Made by a program: the position numbers and the translations under genes. A DNA stretch of 64,000 nucleotides from NCBI GenBank assembly GCA_944322325.1, contig CALUOQ010000001.1, forward strand, positions 248,001 to 312,000. Reading direction: 5' to 3'. Below, in pieces: positions 18,636 through 27,381 of this stretch. The notes under the pieces are model-generated. The model saw only the letters and a program-made list of their open reading frames with translations, made no database searches and had not been told where the DNA came from. How positions within the stretch are numbered: the stretch's first letter is position 1; every line of letters begins with the position of its first letter. This DNA comes from an uncultured Alloprevotella sp. (GTDB lineage Bacteria > Bacteroidota > Bacteroidia > Bacteroidales > Bacteroidaceae).

Positions 18636-19520
18636 ATGAGCCACAAAGCCGGTTTTGTCAATATCGTAGGAAACCCCAACGTCGGGAAATCGACGCTGAT
18701 GAACCTCCTCGTCGGCGAGCGCATATCGATAGCCACGTTCAAGGCACAGACCACACGCCACCGCATTATGGGCATCGTCAACACGGACGACGCCCAAATC
18801 GTCTTCTCCGACACGCCGGGCGTGCTGAAGCCGAACTACAAACTCCAGGAGTCGATGCTGGCCTTCTCGGAGTCGGCGCTCAAGGATGCCGACGTGCTGC
18901 TCTACGTGACCGACGTCGTCGAAAACGCCGAGAAGAACGAGGATTTTCTTGCGAAGGTAGAGCACATGAACATCCCCGTGCTGCTGCTCATCAACAAGAT
19001 AGACCTGACCGACCAGGCCGGGCTGGAACGCCTCGTCGCCGCTTGGCACGAGCGGATGCCCAAAGCCGAAATTTTCCCCATCTCGGCCAAGGCGCGCTTC
19101 AACGTCGACCACGTGCTTGCCCGCATTAAGGAACTGCTACCCGACTCGCCCCCCTACTTCGGCAAAGACCAGTGGACGGACAAGCCGGCACGCTTCTTCG
19201 TCACCGAAATCATACGCGAGAAAATCCTGCTATACTACGACAAGGAGATTCCCTATGCGGTGGAAGTCGTCGTCGAGCAGTTCAAGGAAACCGACAAGCA
19301 GATACACATCAGCGGCGTTATCTACGTGGAACGCGAAAGCCAGAAAGGCATCATCATCGGCCACCGCGGCGTCGCCCTCAAGAAGGTTTCGACCGAGGCG
19401 CGCAAGGCTATGGAAAAATTCTTCGGCAAGCATATTTACCTGGAGCTCTTCGTGAAGGTCGACAAGGACTGGCGCAACTCGGTCAAGCGCCTCAACCTTT
19501 ACGGATACAACCCTGAATAA
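18636..19520 (+). CDS. era: GTPase Era
   Basis: 294 residues from the ATG at 18636. Era binds the 3' end of 16S rRNA during 30S maturation. G1 [10 protein letters not shown]2 with TTRHR, G3 DTPG and G4 NKID are in the first 130 residues. The C-terminal KH domain has the [10 protein letters not shown] loop and ends in [10 protein letters not shown]. The upstream in-frame ATG at 18609 overlaps the terminator stem and is unlikely to be used. der follows 55 bases later. Confidence 0.97.
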   Translation: MSHKAGFVNIVGNPNVGKSTLMNLLVGERISIATFKAQTTRHRIMGIVNTDDAQIVFSDTPGVLKPNYKLQESMLAFSESALKDADVLLYVTDVVENAEKNEDFLAKVEHMNIPVLLLINKIDLTDQAGLERLVAAWHERMPKAEIFPISAKARFNVDHVLARIKELLPDSPPYFGKDQWTDKPARFFVTEIIREKILLYYDKEIPYAVEVVVEQFKETDKQIHISGVIYVERESQKGIIIGHRGVALKKVSTEARKAMEKFFGKHIYLELFVKVDKDWRNSVKRLNLYGYNPE

Positions 19521-19575
19521 ATCCTACACGGCGCACCGCACGCCGGACGCCGCCCACCACACAAGCGATACCACC

Positions 19576-20889
19576 ATGGGAAATCTGATAGCCATCGTAG
19601 GACGCCCCAACGTAGGGAAGTCCACCCTTTTCAACCGACTTACGGGTACCCGGCAGGCCATCGTCAGCGCCGAAGCCGGCACCACGCGCGACCGACAGTA
19701 CGGCAAGACCATCTGGAACGGCCGCGAAATCTCCTTGGTCGACACCGGCGGATGGGTAGTCAACTCGGACGACATCTTCGAGGAGGAGATAAGAAAACAA
19801 GTGCTGATTGCGGCCGAAGAAGCCGACCTGATACTTTTCATGGTCGACGTCAAAAACGGCGTGACCGACCTGGACAGCGAAGTGGCCGGCATCCTGCGCC
19901 GCACGAAGCTCCCCGTCCTGCTCGTCGCCAATAAGGCCGACAACAACGAGGACCGTTTCTATGCGGCCGAATTCTACGCCCTCGGTCTGGGCGACCCTTA
20001 CTGCATTTCCGCCGCCACCGGTAGCGGGACGGGCGACCTGCTCGACGCCATCGTGGAACGCCTGAAGCCGGAAACAGAAGAGGAGAACGAGGACATACTG
20101 CCCCGCATCGCGGTCGTAGGCCGCCCCAATGCGGGCAAAAGCAGCCTCATCAACGCCTTCATCGGCGAGAACCGCCACATCGTGACCGACATCGCCGGAA
20201 CAACCCGCGACAGCATCCTCACGCGGTATAACAAATTCGGATTCGACTTCTACCTCGTCGACACCGCCGGCATCCGCCGGAAAAACAAGGTCACCGAGGA
20301 CCTCGAGTTCTACTCCGTCATGCGTTCCATCCGCGCCATCGAGCACTCCGACGTCTGCATCCTGATGATCGATGCCACCCGCGGCATCGAGTCGCAGGAC
20401 ATGAACATTTTTCAGCTCATTCAGCGTAACAACAAGAGCCTCGTCGTGGTCGTCAACAAGTGGGACATTGCCGCCGACAAAAGCCAGAAGGCCATGAAGC
20501 ACTTCGAGGAAACCATCCGCAGCCGCATGGCGCCGTTCAGCGACTTCCCCGTCATCTTCGCCTCGGCCCTGACGAAACAGCGCATCTTCCGTGTGCTCGA
20601 AACAGCAAAGGACGTGTATCTCAACCGGAAGTTCCACGTCAGCACGTCGAAGCTCAACGAAGAAATGCTGCCGCTCATCGAAGCCTACCCGCCGCCCTCG
20701 ATAAAAGGCAAGTACATCAAGATTAAATACTGTATGCAGTTGCCGACCACGCAGGTGCCCTCGTTCGTATTCTACGCCAACTTGCCGCAATACGTCAAGG
20801 AGCCGTACAAACGCTTCCTTGAGAACAAAATACGCGAACGCTGGAACTTCAGCGGAACGCCCATCCAAATTTTCATCCGTCAGAAGTAA
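19576..20889 (+). CDS. der: GTPase Der (EngA)
   Basis: 437 residues. Der is a double-domain GTPase for 50S assembly. The first G domain has GRPNVGKST and DTGGW, the second GRPNAGKSS and DTAGIRR with NKWD. Both keep NKxD motifs (NKADNN and NKWDIA). The C-terminal KH-like domain has [17 protein letters not shown] and ends in the typical [14 protein letters not shown]. It lies directly before a small lipoprotein gene (2-base gap). Confidence 0.98.
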   Translation: MGNLIAIVGRPNVGKSTLFNRLTGTRQAIVSAEAGTTRDRQYGKTIWNGREISLVDTGGWVVNSDDIFEEEIRKQVLIAAEEADLILFMVDVKNGVTDLDSEVAGILRRTKLPVLLVANKADNNEDRFYAAEFYALGLGDPYCISAATGSGTGDLLDAIVERLKPETEEENEDILPRIAVVGRPNAGKSSLINAFIGENRHIVTDIAGTTRDSILTRYNKFGFDFYLVDTAGIRRKNKVTEDLEFYSVMRSIRAIEHSDVCILMIDATRGIESQDMNIFQLIQRNNKSLVVVVNKWDIAADKSQKAMKHFEETIRSRMAPFSDFPVIFASALTKQRIFRVLETAKDVYLNRKFHVSTSKLNEEMLPLIEAYPPPSIKGKYIKIKYCMQLPTTQVPSFVFYANLPQYVKEPYKRFLENKIRERWNFSGTPIQIFIRQK

Positions 20890-20891
20890 AC

Positions 20892-21296
20892 ATGCGACGC
20901 GCAGTCCGAAACCTGACGGCCGCACTGCTGGTCCTCGCAGTCGCTGCGTGCGGCCACGAGGAAGCACCCGTCCGCCACACCACCCCGGCCGACGCCGCCA
21001 TCGCCTACTACGACCTGCTTGTCAAGGGGCAGTACGCCGACTTCGTCGCGGGGATGCAGTCGTGCGACAGCGTGACCGACGCCTACCGCGAGCAGATGGT
21101 GACGCTCATCAAGCAGCACTACGTCGAGGCCGCCAAGGTGAACGGCGGACTGCACGCGGCAAGCGTCGTGCGTACGCAAGTCATCGACGACACGCTGGCA
21201 GCCAACGTTTTCCTTAACCTGACGTACAACGACAGTACGTCGGAGGAAATCGTCCAGCCCATGGTGTGGGACGGACAGCAGTGGCGGATGCGCTAA
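20892..21296 (+). CDS. Small lipoprotein, DUF4878/NTF2-like
   Basis: 134 residues. The signal has Arg2-3 and ends in the lipobox LAVAAC, so the Cys at about residue 20 is the lipidated residue. The mature part begins with a disordered HEEAPVRHTTPADAA, then AAIAYYDLLVKGQYADFV, the hallmark of DUF4878 and other NTF2-like lipoproteins of Bacteroidota. It ends in WDGQQWRMR. Family members are small periplasmic or outer-membrane cone-shaped domains with unknown ligands. It starts two bases after der and shares its transcript, ended by the hairpin at 21318. Confidence 0.8.
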   Translation: MRRAVRNLTAALLVLAVAACGHEEAPVRHTTPADAAIAYYDLLVKGQYADFVAGMQSCDSVTDAYREQMVTLIKQHYVEAAKVNGGLHAASVVRTQVIDDTLAANVFLNLTYNDSTSEEIVQPMVWDGQQWRMR

Positions 21297-21317
21297 ACCT
21301 CCACCGTACAACGACAA

Positions 21318-21358
21318 ACCGCCGTGGCGCCCCATGTGGACGTCACGGCGGTCATATT
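21318..21358. terminator. Bidirectional terminator between the der operon and nudC
   Basis: ACCGCCGTG (21318-21326) pairs with CACGGCGGT (21344-21352), with an A/T-rich flank (CATATTATATTAA) on the plus side. It lies between convergent genes. Confidence 0.7.
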
Positions 21359-21391
21359 ATATTAAGGTGTACCGCGCAAAAGGGCCACTGC

Positions 21392-22180
21392 CTACTGCGG
21401 CCGTCCCAGCTCGAGGCGGTCCTCCAGCCAGGCGTCGAGCAACATGCGGGCCATGCTCAGTTTGCCGGGTATGGCAGGCAGTGCGTCGCGGCGGAACCAT
21501 CCGCCCTTGTTGAGCTCCGACCGCTGCAAACGCAGCTCCCCTCCGGCATAGTCAGCGTAGAAGCCCACCATCAGGCCGCTGGGATAGGGCCACGGCTGAC
21601 TGCCGAAATAGCGGATACCGGCGACGTCGATTTGCGTCTCTTCCCTGACCTCGCGCGCGACGCACTCCTCGAGTGTCTCGCCCGTTTCGACAAAACCGGC
21701 CACCAGCCCGAAGTAATCGCCGCGGAACTTGTTGCTCTGCACGAGCAGTACCTCGTCGCCGCGCCGCACCAGGACAATGATGGCCGTGGCCAGCGGCGGC
21801 CACACTTCCCGCCCACATGCGGGACAACGCTTGCTGATGGCGGAACTGCGACGGAGCGGCGCGCCGCACACGCCGCAGAACCGCGTACTCGCGTCCCAGT
21901 AGAGCAACTCGCGGGCCTTGCCGGCCATGCGATAGACGGGGAGTTCGAGCACGTCAAACGAGGCGCGCAACCCCATCATCACGCAGCCCTCGGCCACGAC
22001 CGGCGCGTCGAGACCGACGGCCCGGCAGGGCACGCCCCCCAGGTCGGGCAGGGGCTGCACCGTCTGCTCCGGGGCGAGACACACGGGCGCTTCCTCGCCG
22101 AGCGGCACCGCCAACCGGCCATCCGGCTGGCGCCTCAGCAACAACTCATCCCGACAGAAAACAAACCAATAACTTTTCAT
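21392..22180 (-). CDS. nudC: NADH pyrophosphatase / NAD-cap hydrolase
   Basis: 262 residues from the ATG at 22180. NudC hydrolyses NADH to NMNH and AMP and removes NAD caps from RNA. A zinc ribbon has CGVCGAPL and CPACGREVWP. The Nudix box is GFVETGETLEECVAREVREE. The NudC-specific QPWP motif appears as SQPWPYPSGLMVGF. A longer frame reaches 22342, but it would overlap pgm, so the internal ATG is preferred. The gene lies downstream of pgm with a hairpin between. Confidence 0.93.
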   Translation of the reverse strand: MKSYWFVFCRDELLLRRQPDGRLAVPLGEEAPVCLAPEQTVQPLPDLGGVPCRAVGLDAPVVAEGCVMMGLRASFDVLELPVYRMAGKARELLYWDASTRFCGVCGAPLRRSSAISKRCPACGREVWPPLATAIIVLVRRGDEVLLVQSNKFRGDYFGLVAGFVETGETLEECVAREVREETQIDVAGIRYFGSQPWPYPSGLMVGFYADYAGGELRLQRSELNKGGWFRRDALPAIPGKLSMARMLLDAWLEDRLELGRPQ

Positions 22181-22193
22181 CGTTTCACAACAA

Positions 22194-22238
22194 GCGACAG
22201 GAGGCTGGCTCCGGCTGGGAGCGGCGGCCTCCTGTCGC
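22194..22238 (-). terminator. Hairpin between pgm and nudC
   Basis: GCGACAGGAGGC (22194-22205) pairs perfectly with GCCTCCTGTCGC (22227-22238). On the minus strand it follows the pgm stop, but only TTGTTG comes after it, so termination strength is uncertain. The arm GCGACAGGA also matches the arm of the 21-bp repeat family. Confidence 0.5.
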
Positions 22239-22260
22239 GCGTCAGGTATTTCTACTTCTG

Positions 22261-24009
22261 TCAATCGAGTCCGAGGGACTGCTTCACGGCCTCCACCTTC
22301 TCCAGTGCGACGGCGTGGGCGCTGGCGTAGCACTTCGGACAACCCATCTCGCCTTTCACCTCGATGTAGAACTTAATCTTCGGCTCCGTGCCCGAAGGAC
22401 GCACGCTGACTTTCGTGCCGTCCTCGGTGTACCACTGGATGACGTTGCTCGGCTCGGGCATGTCGAGGTCGCTGACGTGGCCCTCGGCGTCGGTCTGCTT
22501 CAGCGTGGCGTAGTCCTTGACGCACACGACCTTAGACCCGGCCAGCTCGCGCGGCGGCTCGGCGTGGAAGCGGTCCATCATGGCCTTGATTTCGTCGGCG
22601 CCGCTCTTTCCGGGCTTTACGACGTTGATGGTCTTGTTCAACGCGTAGCCGTACTCCACATAGATGCCCATGAGGATGTCGTAGAGCGTCTTGCCCTGAT
22701 CCTTGGCCCAGGCGCAAATCTCAGCCAGCAGCGAGCAGGCCGACACGGCGTCCTTGTCGCGCACGAAGTCCTCGGCCAGGAAGCCGTAGCTCTCCTCGCC
22801 GCCACCGATGTACTGCATCTTGCCCTCGTTGAGGCGGATTTGCCGGGCTATCCACTTGAAGCCCGTGTAGCAGTCGTACATCTTGATACCGTTCTTGTCG
22901 GCAATCGCCTTGATGAGCTCGGTCGTCACAATGGTCTTTACGACAAACTCGTTGCCCTGCATTTTTCCCTGAGCCTTGCGGTTCATGATAATATAGTAGA
23001 GGAAAATCATGCAGGTCTGGTTGCCGTCGATCAGCACCCAGTCGCCCTTGTCGTCCTTGCAGGCCATGCCGACACGGTCGGCGTCGGGGTCGGAAGCCAT
23101 GACGATGTCGGCGTCGATTTCCTTGGCGAGCTTCAGGGCCAGCGTAAGGGCCTCGGCATTTTCCGGGTTGGGGCTGACGACGGTCGGGAAGTTGCCGTCC
23201 TTTACCATTTGCTCGGGCACGCAGTGCACGTTCTCAAACCCCCACAAGGCAAGGGAACGCGGAATGAGCGCCATGCCCGTGCCGTGTATCGGCGTATAAA
23301 CGATCTTCAAGTCCTTCTGCCGGCGGATACACTCGGGGTCGATGGACAGCGTGTGTACCTGCTCGAGATAAGCGCGGTCCACCTCCTCGCCCACGATGGT
23401 GATGAGGGCGGGATTGCCGGTGAACTTGATGTCGGCCACGGCCACCTTGTTCACCTCGTCGATGATGCCCTTGTCGTGGGGTGCCAGCACCTGCGCACCG
23501 TCGTCCCAGTAGGCTTTGTAACCGTTGTACTCCTTCGGGTTGTGCGATGCGGTCAGAATGATGCCGCTCTGACAACCGAAGTGGCGGATGGCGAACGACA
23601 TTTCCGGCGTCGGCCGCATGTCGTCGAAGAGGTAGACCTTGATGCCGTTGGCGCTGAAGATGTTGGCTGCCGTCTCGGCAAAGAGGCGGCTGTTATTGCG
23701 GCAGTCGTGACCCACGACGACCGAGATTTCATCGCGACCGGCGAAGCACTTGTTCAGGTAGTTGGACAGTCCCTGGGTGGCGGCCCCGACGGTATAGATG
23801 TTCATGCGGTTGGTGCCGGCGCCCATGATGCCGCGCAGACCGCCGGTCCCGAACTCGAGCGTACGGTAGAAGGCGTCGATGAGTGCTGTCTTGTCCTCGC
23901 TTTCGACCATGCTCTTCACTTCTTCCTGGGTATGGGCGTCGTAGAGCGGCGACGTCATCCACTCGCGGGCCTTGGCCTCGCACTGCTTGATTAACTCTTG
24001 ATTTTCCAT
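22261..24009 (-). CDS. pgm: Phosphoglucomutase/phosphomannomutase
   Basis: 582 residues. It interconverts hexose 1- and 6-phosphates. The catalytic phosphoserine is in TASHNPKEYNGYK. The Mg-binding loop is SDPDADRVG, the sugar-binding loop GGGEESYG, and the phosphate-binding C-terminal loop SVRPSGTEPKIKFY. The length and the GTGGLRG N-terminal motif match the long bacterial PGM/phosphopentomutase group rather than GlmM. The start at 24009 is chosen because the upstream extension has no similarity and crosses the promoter. Confidence 0.93.
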   Translation of the reverse strand: MENQELIKQCEAKAREWMTSPLYDAHTQEEVKSMVESEDKTALIDAFYRTLEFGTGGLRGIMGAGTNRMNIYTVGAATQGLSNYLNKCFAGRDEISVVVGHDCRNNSRLFAETAANIFSANGIKVYLFDDMRPTPEMSFAIRHFGCQSGIILTASHNPKEYNGYKAYWDDGAQVLAPHDKGIIDEVNKVAVADIKFTGNPALITIVGEEVDRAYLEQVHTLSIDPECIRRQKDLKIVYTPIHGTGMALIPRSLALWGFENVHCVPEQMVKDGNFPTVVSPNPENAEALTLALKLAKEIDADIVMASDPDADRVGMACKDDKGDWVLIDGNQTCMIFLYYIIMNRKAQGKMQGNEFVVKTIVTTELIKAIADKNGIKMYDCYTGFKWIARQIRLNEGKMQYIGGGEESYGFLAEDFVRDKDAVSACSLLAEICAWAKDQGKTLYDILMGIYVEYGYALNKTINVVKPGKSGADEIKAMMDRFHAEPPRELAGSKVVCVKDYATLKQTDAEGHVSDLDMPEPSNVIQWYTEDGTKVSVRPSGTEPKIKFYIEVKGEMGCPKCYASAHAVALEKVEAVKQSLGLD

Positions 24010-24110
24010 ATACTTAGATGGTTTTGCGTTTCCTACTGTCGAAAAATGCTGTCGCACAGCCACGCTGAGCACGGGCAGCCCGCACTCCGCGCCGGCAGGC
24101 GTTACAAGGG

Positions 24111-24118
24111 CAAAAATA
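24111..24118 (-). promoter_or_regulatory. pgm: -7 promoter element (TATTTTTG) for pgm
   Basis: Minus-strand TATTTTTG fits TAnnTTTG, 102 bases before the pgm ATG. It is one side of a divergent pair with the yihY promoter at 24448. Confidence 0.45.
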
Positions 24119-24204
24119 GCCATTTCCGCCGACCTGTCAAAGACGCAGCCGCAAAAACGTCGCTGCCCGCATTGCGCGTCAAAGCGGGTCAACGGGCGTG
24201 CCAA

Positions 24205-24340
24205 AGCGGCTCGCCCTTACGTGACTACGCCCGTTTTTACAAGTGTAGTCCCCGTTTTTCCTATCGCTACGATAGAAATTCCTGTCGTAGTACTTGTTTT
24301 TTCTATCGTAGTACTTGTAAAAACGGTCGTAGTACTTGTT
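24205..24340. repeat. 21-bp tandem repeat array between divergent pgm and yihY (locus D)
   Basis: Corresponding core bases occur at 24223, 24244, 24265, 24286, 24307 and 24328, exactly 21 bp apart. The clearest units contain ATCGCTACGATAG and the half-unit TCGTAGTACTTGT in three copies; the outer ones are degenerate (GACTACGC, TGTAGTCC). The array separates the two divergent promoters. The rest of the 24010-24482 gap shows no gene. Confidence 0.93.
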
Positions 24341-24447
24341 CGGACCGGGGAGTGCGGTTGTTTTTCGGACCGACGGTCCCGACCTGCCAAACGGAGAGGT
24401 CCGCACGTTTAGCGGCTCCGCTCCGCGGCTGTTCGCCGGGAAAATAC

Positions 24448-24455
24448 TACCTTTG
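24448..24455 (+). promoter_or_regulatory. -7 promoter element (TACCTTTG) for yihY
   Basis: TACCTTTG lies 27 bases before the yihY ATG at 24483 and supports that start over the open frame from 24336. Confidence 0.6.
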
Positions 24456-24482
24456 CCTACGCGTAAAAGAACATTGATTCCC

Positions 24483-25820
24483 ATGAAAAGGACCACCCGA
24501 CTGATTGTGCGCCTCCTACGCTACTTCCGCGACGAACTGTGGCTCGACGGCAACGGCGGCAGCCGCGTGGGCGGCCTGTGCCGGGGCGTCATCAAGCGCG
24601 TGGTGCTGTCGGTGCGCTGCTTCCTGCGCGAGCGGCTGACGTATCAGGCCTCGGCCCTCACCTACTCGACGCTGCTGTCCATCGTGCCGCTGCTGGCCAT
24701 CGTTTTTGCCATTGCCAAGGGATTCGGACTGAACCGCCTGGTCGAAGAGACGATACGCACCAACTTCCGGGCGCAGGGCGAGGTGGTCGACGTGCTGATC
24801 GGCTTCGTCAACTCGTACCTGATGCACACGAAGAGCGGCGTGTTTCTGGGTTTTGGCATCCTGCTGCTGCTTTGGTCCCTTATCTCGCTGACCAACGGCA
24901 TTGAGGTGACGTTCAACCGCATCTGGCAGGTGAAACACGAGCGCTCCACCTTTCGCATGGCGACCGACTACACGGCGATGTTCTTCCTTATCCCGATTTT
25001 CATCCTCCTGACCAGCGGCCTCTCCATCTTCCTTTCGACGTCCGTCGAGCAGCTGCCGGACTTCCTGCTGCTGCGCCCCGCCACGACGGCCGTGCTGCGG
25101 CTGGTGCCCTACGCGCTGGTGGGCCTGCTCTTCACGGGGCTCTACATGTTCATGCCCAACACGCGCGTCCGCTTCCGCAGCGCCGCCATTGCCGGCTTCC
25201 TCGCCGGCGCCGCGTTCCAGGGATTACAGTTTTTCTACATCCACTCGCAGATGTGGGTGTCCGGCTACAACGCCATCTACGGCTCCTTTGCGGCCTTGCC
25301 GCTCTTCATGCTGTGGTGCCAAATCTCCTGGTATATCTGCCTCTTCGGCGCCACGCTCTCGTACGTCGACCAAAACATCGACTACTTCTACCAAGGGCGC
25401 GAGCTGCCCGGCCTGAGCCGCCGGCAGCACGACTTCCTGTGCCTGCTCATCGCCTCGTTCGTGTGCCGGCGCTTTGCCGACGCCCGTCCGCCCTACGACG
25501 CCATCACCCTGTCGCGCGAGAAACAAATCCCCATCCGCCTGGTCAACGACGTGCTCTACGAGCTGTGCGCCGCGGGCGTACTGGTGGCCGTCGCGGGCGA
25601 CGAGAAGGACACCAGTACGACCTACCTGCCGGCACGCGACATACACGGCATCACCGTCGGGAGCGTGCTGGGTGTGCTCGAAGAGCGGGGCACGGCCACG
25701 CTGGACGACGACCTGGGCCACTACGACGCGCTTTGGACGCGCTACACGGCGTACTGCCGCAACGCGCTCGCCGACGACTATGCCTCGAAGAAGCTGATCG
25801 ACTTTGAAAAACTGACATGA
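24483..25820 (+). CDS. YihY/BrkB family inner-membrane protein
   Basis: 445 residues. The YihY core (about residues 45-310) has six membrane segments, with the conserved start RERLTYQASALTYSTLLSIVP, then WSLISLTNGIEVTFNRIW and the end ISWYICLFGATLSYV. Residues about 320-445 form a soluble, helical C-terminal domain resembling a winged helix (LSREKQIPIRLVNDVLYEL). Older literature called the family ribonuclease BN, but that activity belongs to another protein, and the real function is unknown. The last four bases (ATGA) overlap the kinase gene. Confidence 0.9.
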   Translation: MKRTTRLIVRLLRYFRDELWLDGNGGSRVGGLCRGVIKRVVLSVRCFLRERLTYQASALTYSTLLSIVPLLAIVFAIAKGFGLNRLVEETIRTNFRAQGEVVDVLIGFVNSYLMHTKSGVFLGFGILLLLWSLISLTNGIEVTFNRIWQVKHERSTFRMATDYTAMFFLIPIFILLTSGLSIFLSTSVEQLPDFLLLRPATTAVLRLVPYALVGLLFTGLYMFMPNTRVRFRSAAIAGFLAGAAFQGLQFFYIHSQMWVSGYNAIYGSFAALPLFMLWCQISWYICLFGATLSYVDQNIDYFYQGRELPGLSRRQHDFLCLLIASFVCRRFADARPPYDAITLSREKQIPIRLVNDVLYELCAAGVLVAVAGDEKDTSTTYLPARDIHGITVGSVLGVLEERGTATLDDDLGHYDALWTRYTAYCRNALADDYASKKLIDFEKLT

Positions 25821-26677
25821 CTCTCCCCGACACTTCCCTGCTCATCGCGGACAGCGGGTCGACAAAGACGGACTGGGCCGTCTGCCGGCCCATGGGCTGC
25901 GACTTCATGACCACGCCCGGACTCAACCCCTTCATGCAGCAACCGGGCGAAATGGCCGACACGCTGCGGCACGAACTGCTGCCGGCCCTGCACGGTACCA
26001 CGGTGAAGGCCGTACGATTCTACGGCGCCGGCTGCCGCGGACAGGGCGCCCGCGATATGGCGGCACTGCTCGGCGGACTGTTTCCCGGCGCCGACGTCGA
26101 GGTCGAGTCGGACCTGCTCGGAGCGGCCCGCGCCCTGTGCGGCAGACGGGAGGGCATCGCCTGCATCCTGGGCACCGGGTCGAACAGCGGCCTCTACGAC
26201 GGGCAGGCCATCGTCCGCCAGACGCCGTCGCTGGGCTACGTGCTGGGCGACGAGGGCAGCGGCGCCACGCTCGGCCGCCGGCTGGTGAGCGACGCACTCA
26301 AAGGAGCTCTTGGCGATGACCTCGCTGATGCGTTCCGCCGCGAAACGGGTCTCGCGGTGGACACCGCCATCGAGCGCGTCTACCGCGCGCCCTACCCCAA
26401 CCGCTTCCTGGCTTCGTTCGCGCCCTTCCTTCATGCCCACCGCGAGCACCCCGAGATACACCTTATATTATTAGAAGAATTCCGGCGGTTCTTCCGGAGG
26501 AACATAGCGCCGTACGCGCGCCGCGAACTGCCGGTCGGCTTCGTGGGAAGCATTGCCCTGCACTTTGCGGACGAAGTGAGAGAAGCTGCGGCCGCCGAGG
26601 CCTTCACCGTCGGCGCTATACAAAAAAGCCCCTTGCCGCTCCTTGTGGAATACCACCAGGACGACAAGGGGAACTAA
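25817..26677 (+). CDS. BadF/BadG-type ATPase, N-acetylglucosamine kinase-like
   Basis: 286 residues. It has an actin-like ATPase fold with phosphate-1 motif LIADSGSTKTDWAV and phosphate-2 ACILGTGSNSGLYDG. The adenosine-site region is near VGFVGSIALHF. The motif GYVLGDEGSGATLGRRL is typical of the N-acetylglucosamine kinase branch common in Bacteroidota. The likely reaction is ATP-dependent phosphorylation of an amino sugar salvaged from cell wall or host glycans, which is inference. Its start overlaps the yihY stop by ATGA, so the two are translationally coupled. Confidence 0.88.
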   Translation: MTLPDTSLLIADSGSTKTDWAVCRPMGCDFMTTPGLNPFMQQPGEMADTLRHELLPALHGTTVKAVRFYGAGCRGQGARDMAALLGGLFPGADVEVESDLLGAARALCGRREGIACILGTGSNSGLYDGQAIVRQTPSLGYVLGDEGSGATLGRRLVSDALKGALGDDLADAFRRETGLAVDTAIERVYRAPYPNRFLASFAPFLHAHREHPEIHLILLEEFRRFFRRNIAPYARRELPVGFVGSIALHFADEVREAAAAEAFTVGAIQKSPLPLLVEYHQDDKGN

Positions 26678-26692
26678 GACTGCCGGAAAAAC

Positions 26693-27193
26693 TCAGGAAC
26701 GGGCGCCCGAAAGATGGAGCAGCGAGCTGTCGGCGCGCATCACGGTGAGCCCCGCGTCGTCGAGCGCGACAAACTGCACCGTGTCGCGGCGGCCGTCCTC
26801 CGTCAGGACGAGGCGACCGTTAAGTAACGCGTAGTCGGGCACGAAACGCTCCAGTTGCGACACGTTGACCGCCGTGGCCAGCGACTTGCCGCCGTCGCGC
26901 GTCGTCACGCCGTAGCGGACGCCCTCGTCGAGGTCGCCGTAAATGTGCGCCATGCTGCCGTCGGCACCGTCACGGTCCAGGTAAAGCGTATCGCCGCCGT
27001 CCGTTATCAGCGTAAAGGTGCTCATGCCAAACTCGTCCGACGTGCCGTAAACCGTAGAGTCGCGCTCCGCCACCTGCGAAGTATCCACGCGCAAGGAGTC
27101 GCCCCCGGACGTCGAACCGGGCTTACCCTCGCCACATCCGGCAAAGCCGGCCATCACGCACAGCGCAACGAGCGCAAAAATCGTATTCCTCAT
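26693..27193 (-). CDS. Hypothetical lipoprotein
   Basis: 166 residues. The signal peptide ends in the lipobox MAGFAGC (Cys20). A Gly/Ser/Asp-rich linker (GEGKPGSTSGGDSLRV) precedes the folded part. Segments such as FGMSTFTLITDGGDTLYLDRDG and RDTVQFVALDDAGLTVMRAD suggest a small beta-rich domain. I do not recognise a family. It is convergent with the kinase gene (15-base gap) and divergent from rpsA. A TAACTTAG element upstream may be its promoter. Confidence 0.75.
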   Translation of the reverse strand: MRNTIFALVALCVMAGFAGCGEGKPGSTSGGDSLRVDTSQVAERDSTVYGTSDEFGMSTFTLITDGGDTLYLDRDGADGSMAHIYGDLDEGVRYGVTTRDGGKSLATAVNVSQLERFVPDYALLNGRLVLTEDGRRDTVQFVALDDAGLTVMRADSSLLHLSGARS

Positions 27194-27215
27194 ACAAAAT
27201 CGTCTGTTTACGCCG

Positions 27216-27223
27216 CTAAGTTA
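27216..27223 (-). promoter_or_regulatory. Possible variant -7 element (TAACTTAG) for the lipoprotein
   Basis: Minus-strand TAACTTAGCGGCG is close to TAnnTTTG with one change. The same TAnnTTAGCGGCG form recurs upstream of the papain-like gene at 51303. Confidence 0.3.
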
Positions 27224-27308
27224 ACCATATAATCGCAAAGAAAACGCCCAAAGCACAAATAATTACAGAAAAAGCGCCGCCACCGCACGTCGTTTACATA
27301 AAAGTTTG

Positions 27309-27316
27309 TACTTTTG
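27309..27316 (+). promoter_or_regulatory. rpsA: -7 promoter element (TACTTTTG) for rpsA
   Basis: TACTTTTG lies 65 bases before the rpsA ATG, in an A/T-rich stretch that contrasts with the GC-rich neighbours. Confidence 0.6.
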
Positions 27317-27381
27317 CTCCCGATTTTTATAGACCACATAAAGTCTAACTTTATTAACTCTCAATTTACACAAACAGTTTC

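Noticed and set aside
22194-22238. Additional locus of the 21-bp repeat family between pgm and nudC
   Set aside because: Only one arm (GCGACAGGA) matches, and there is no 21-bp spacing. It is better read as a transcription hairpin.
24336-24482. Longer yihY start at 24336
   Set aside because: It would cross the TACCTTTG promoter at 24448 and repeat sequence, and YihY family similarity begins at 24483.
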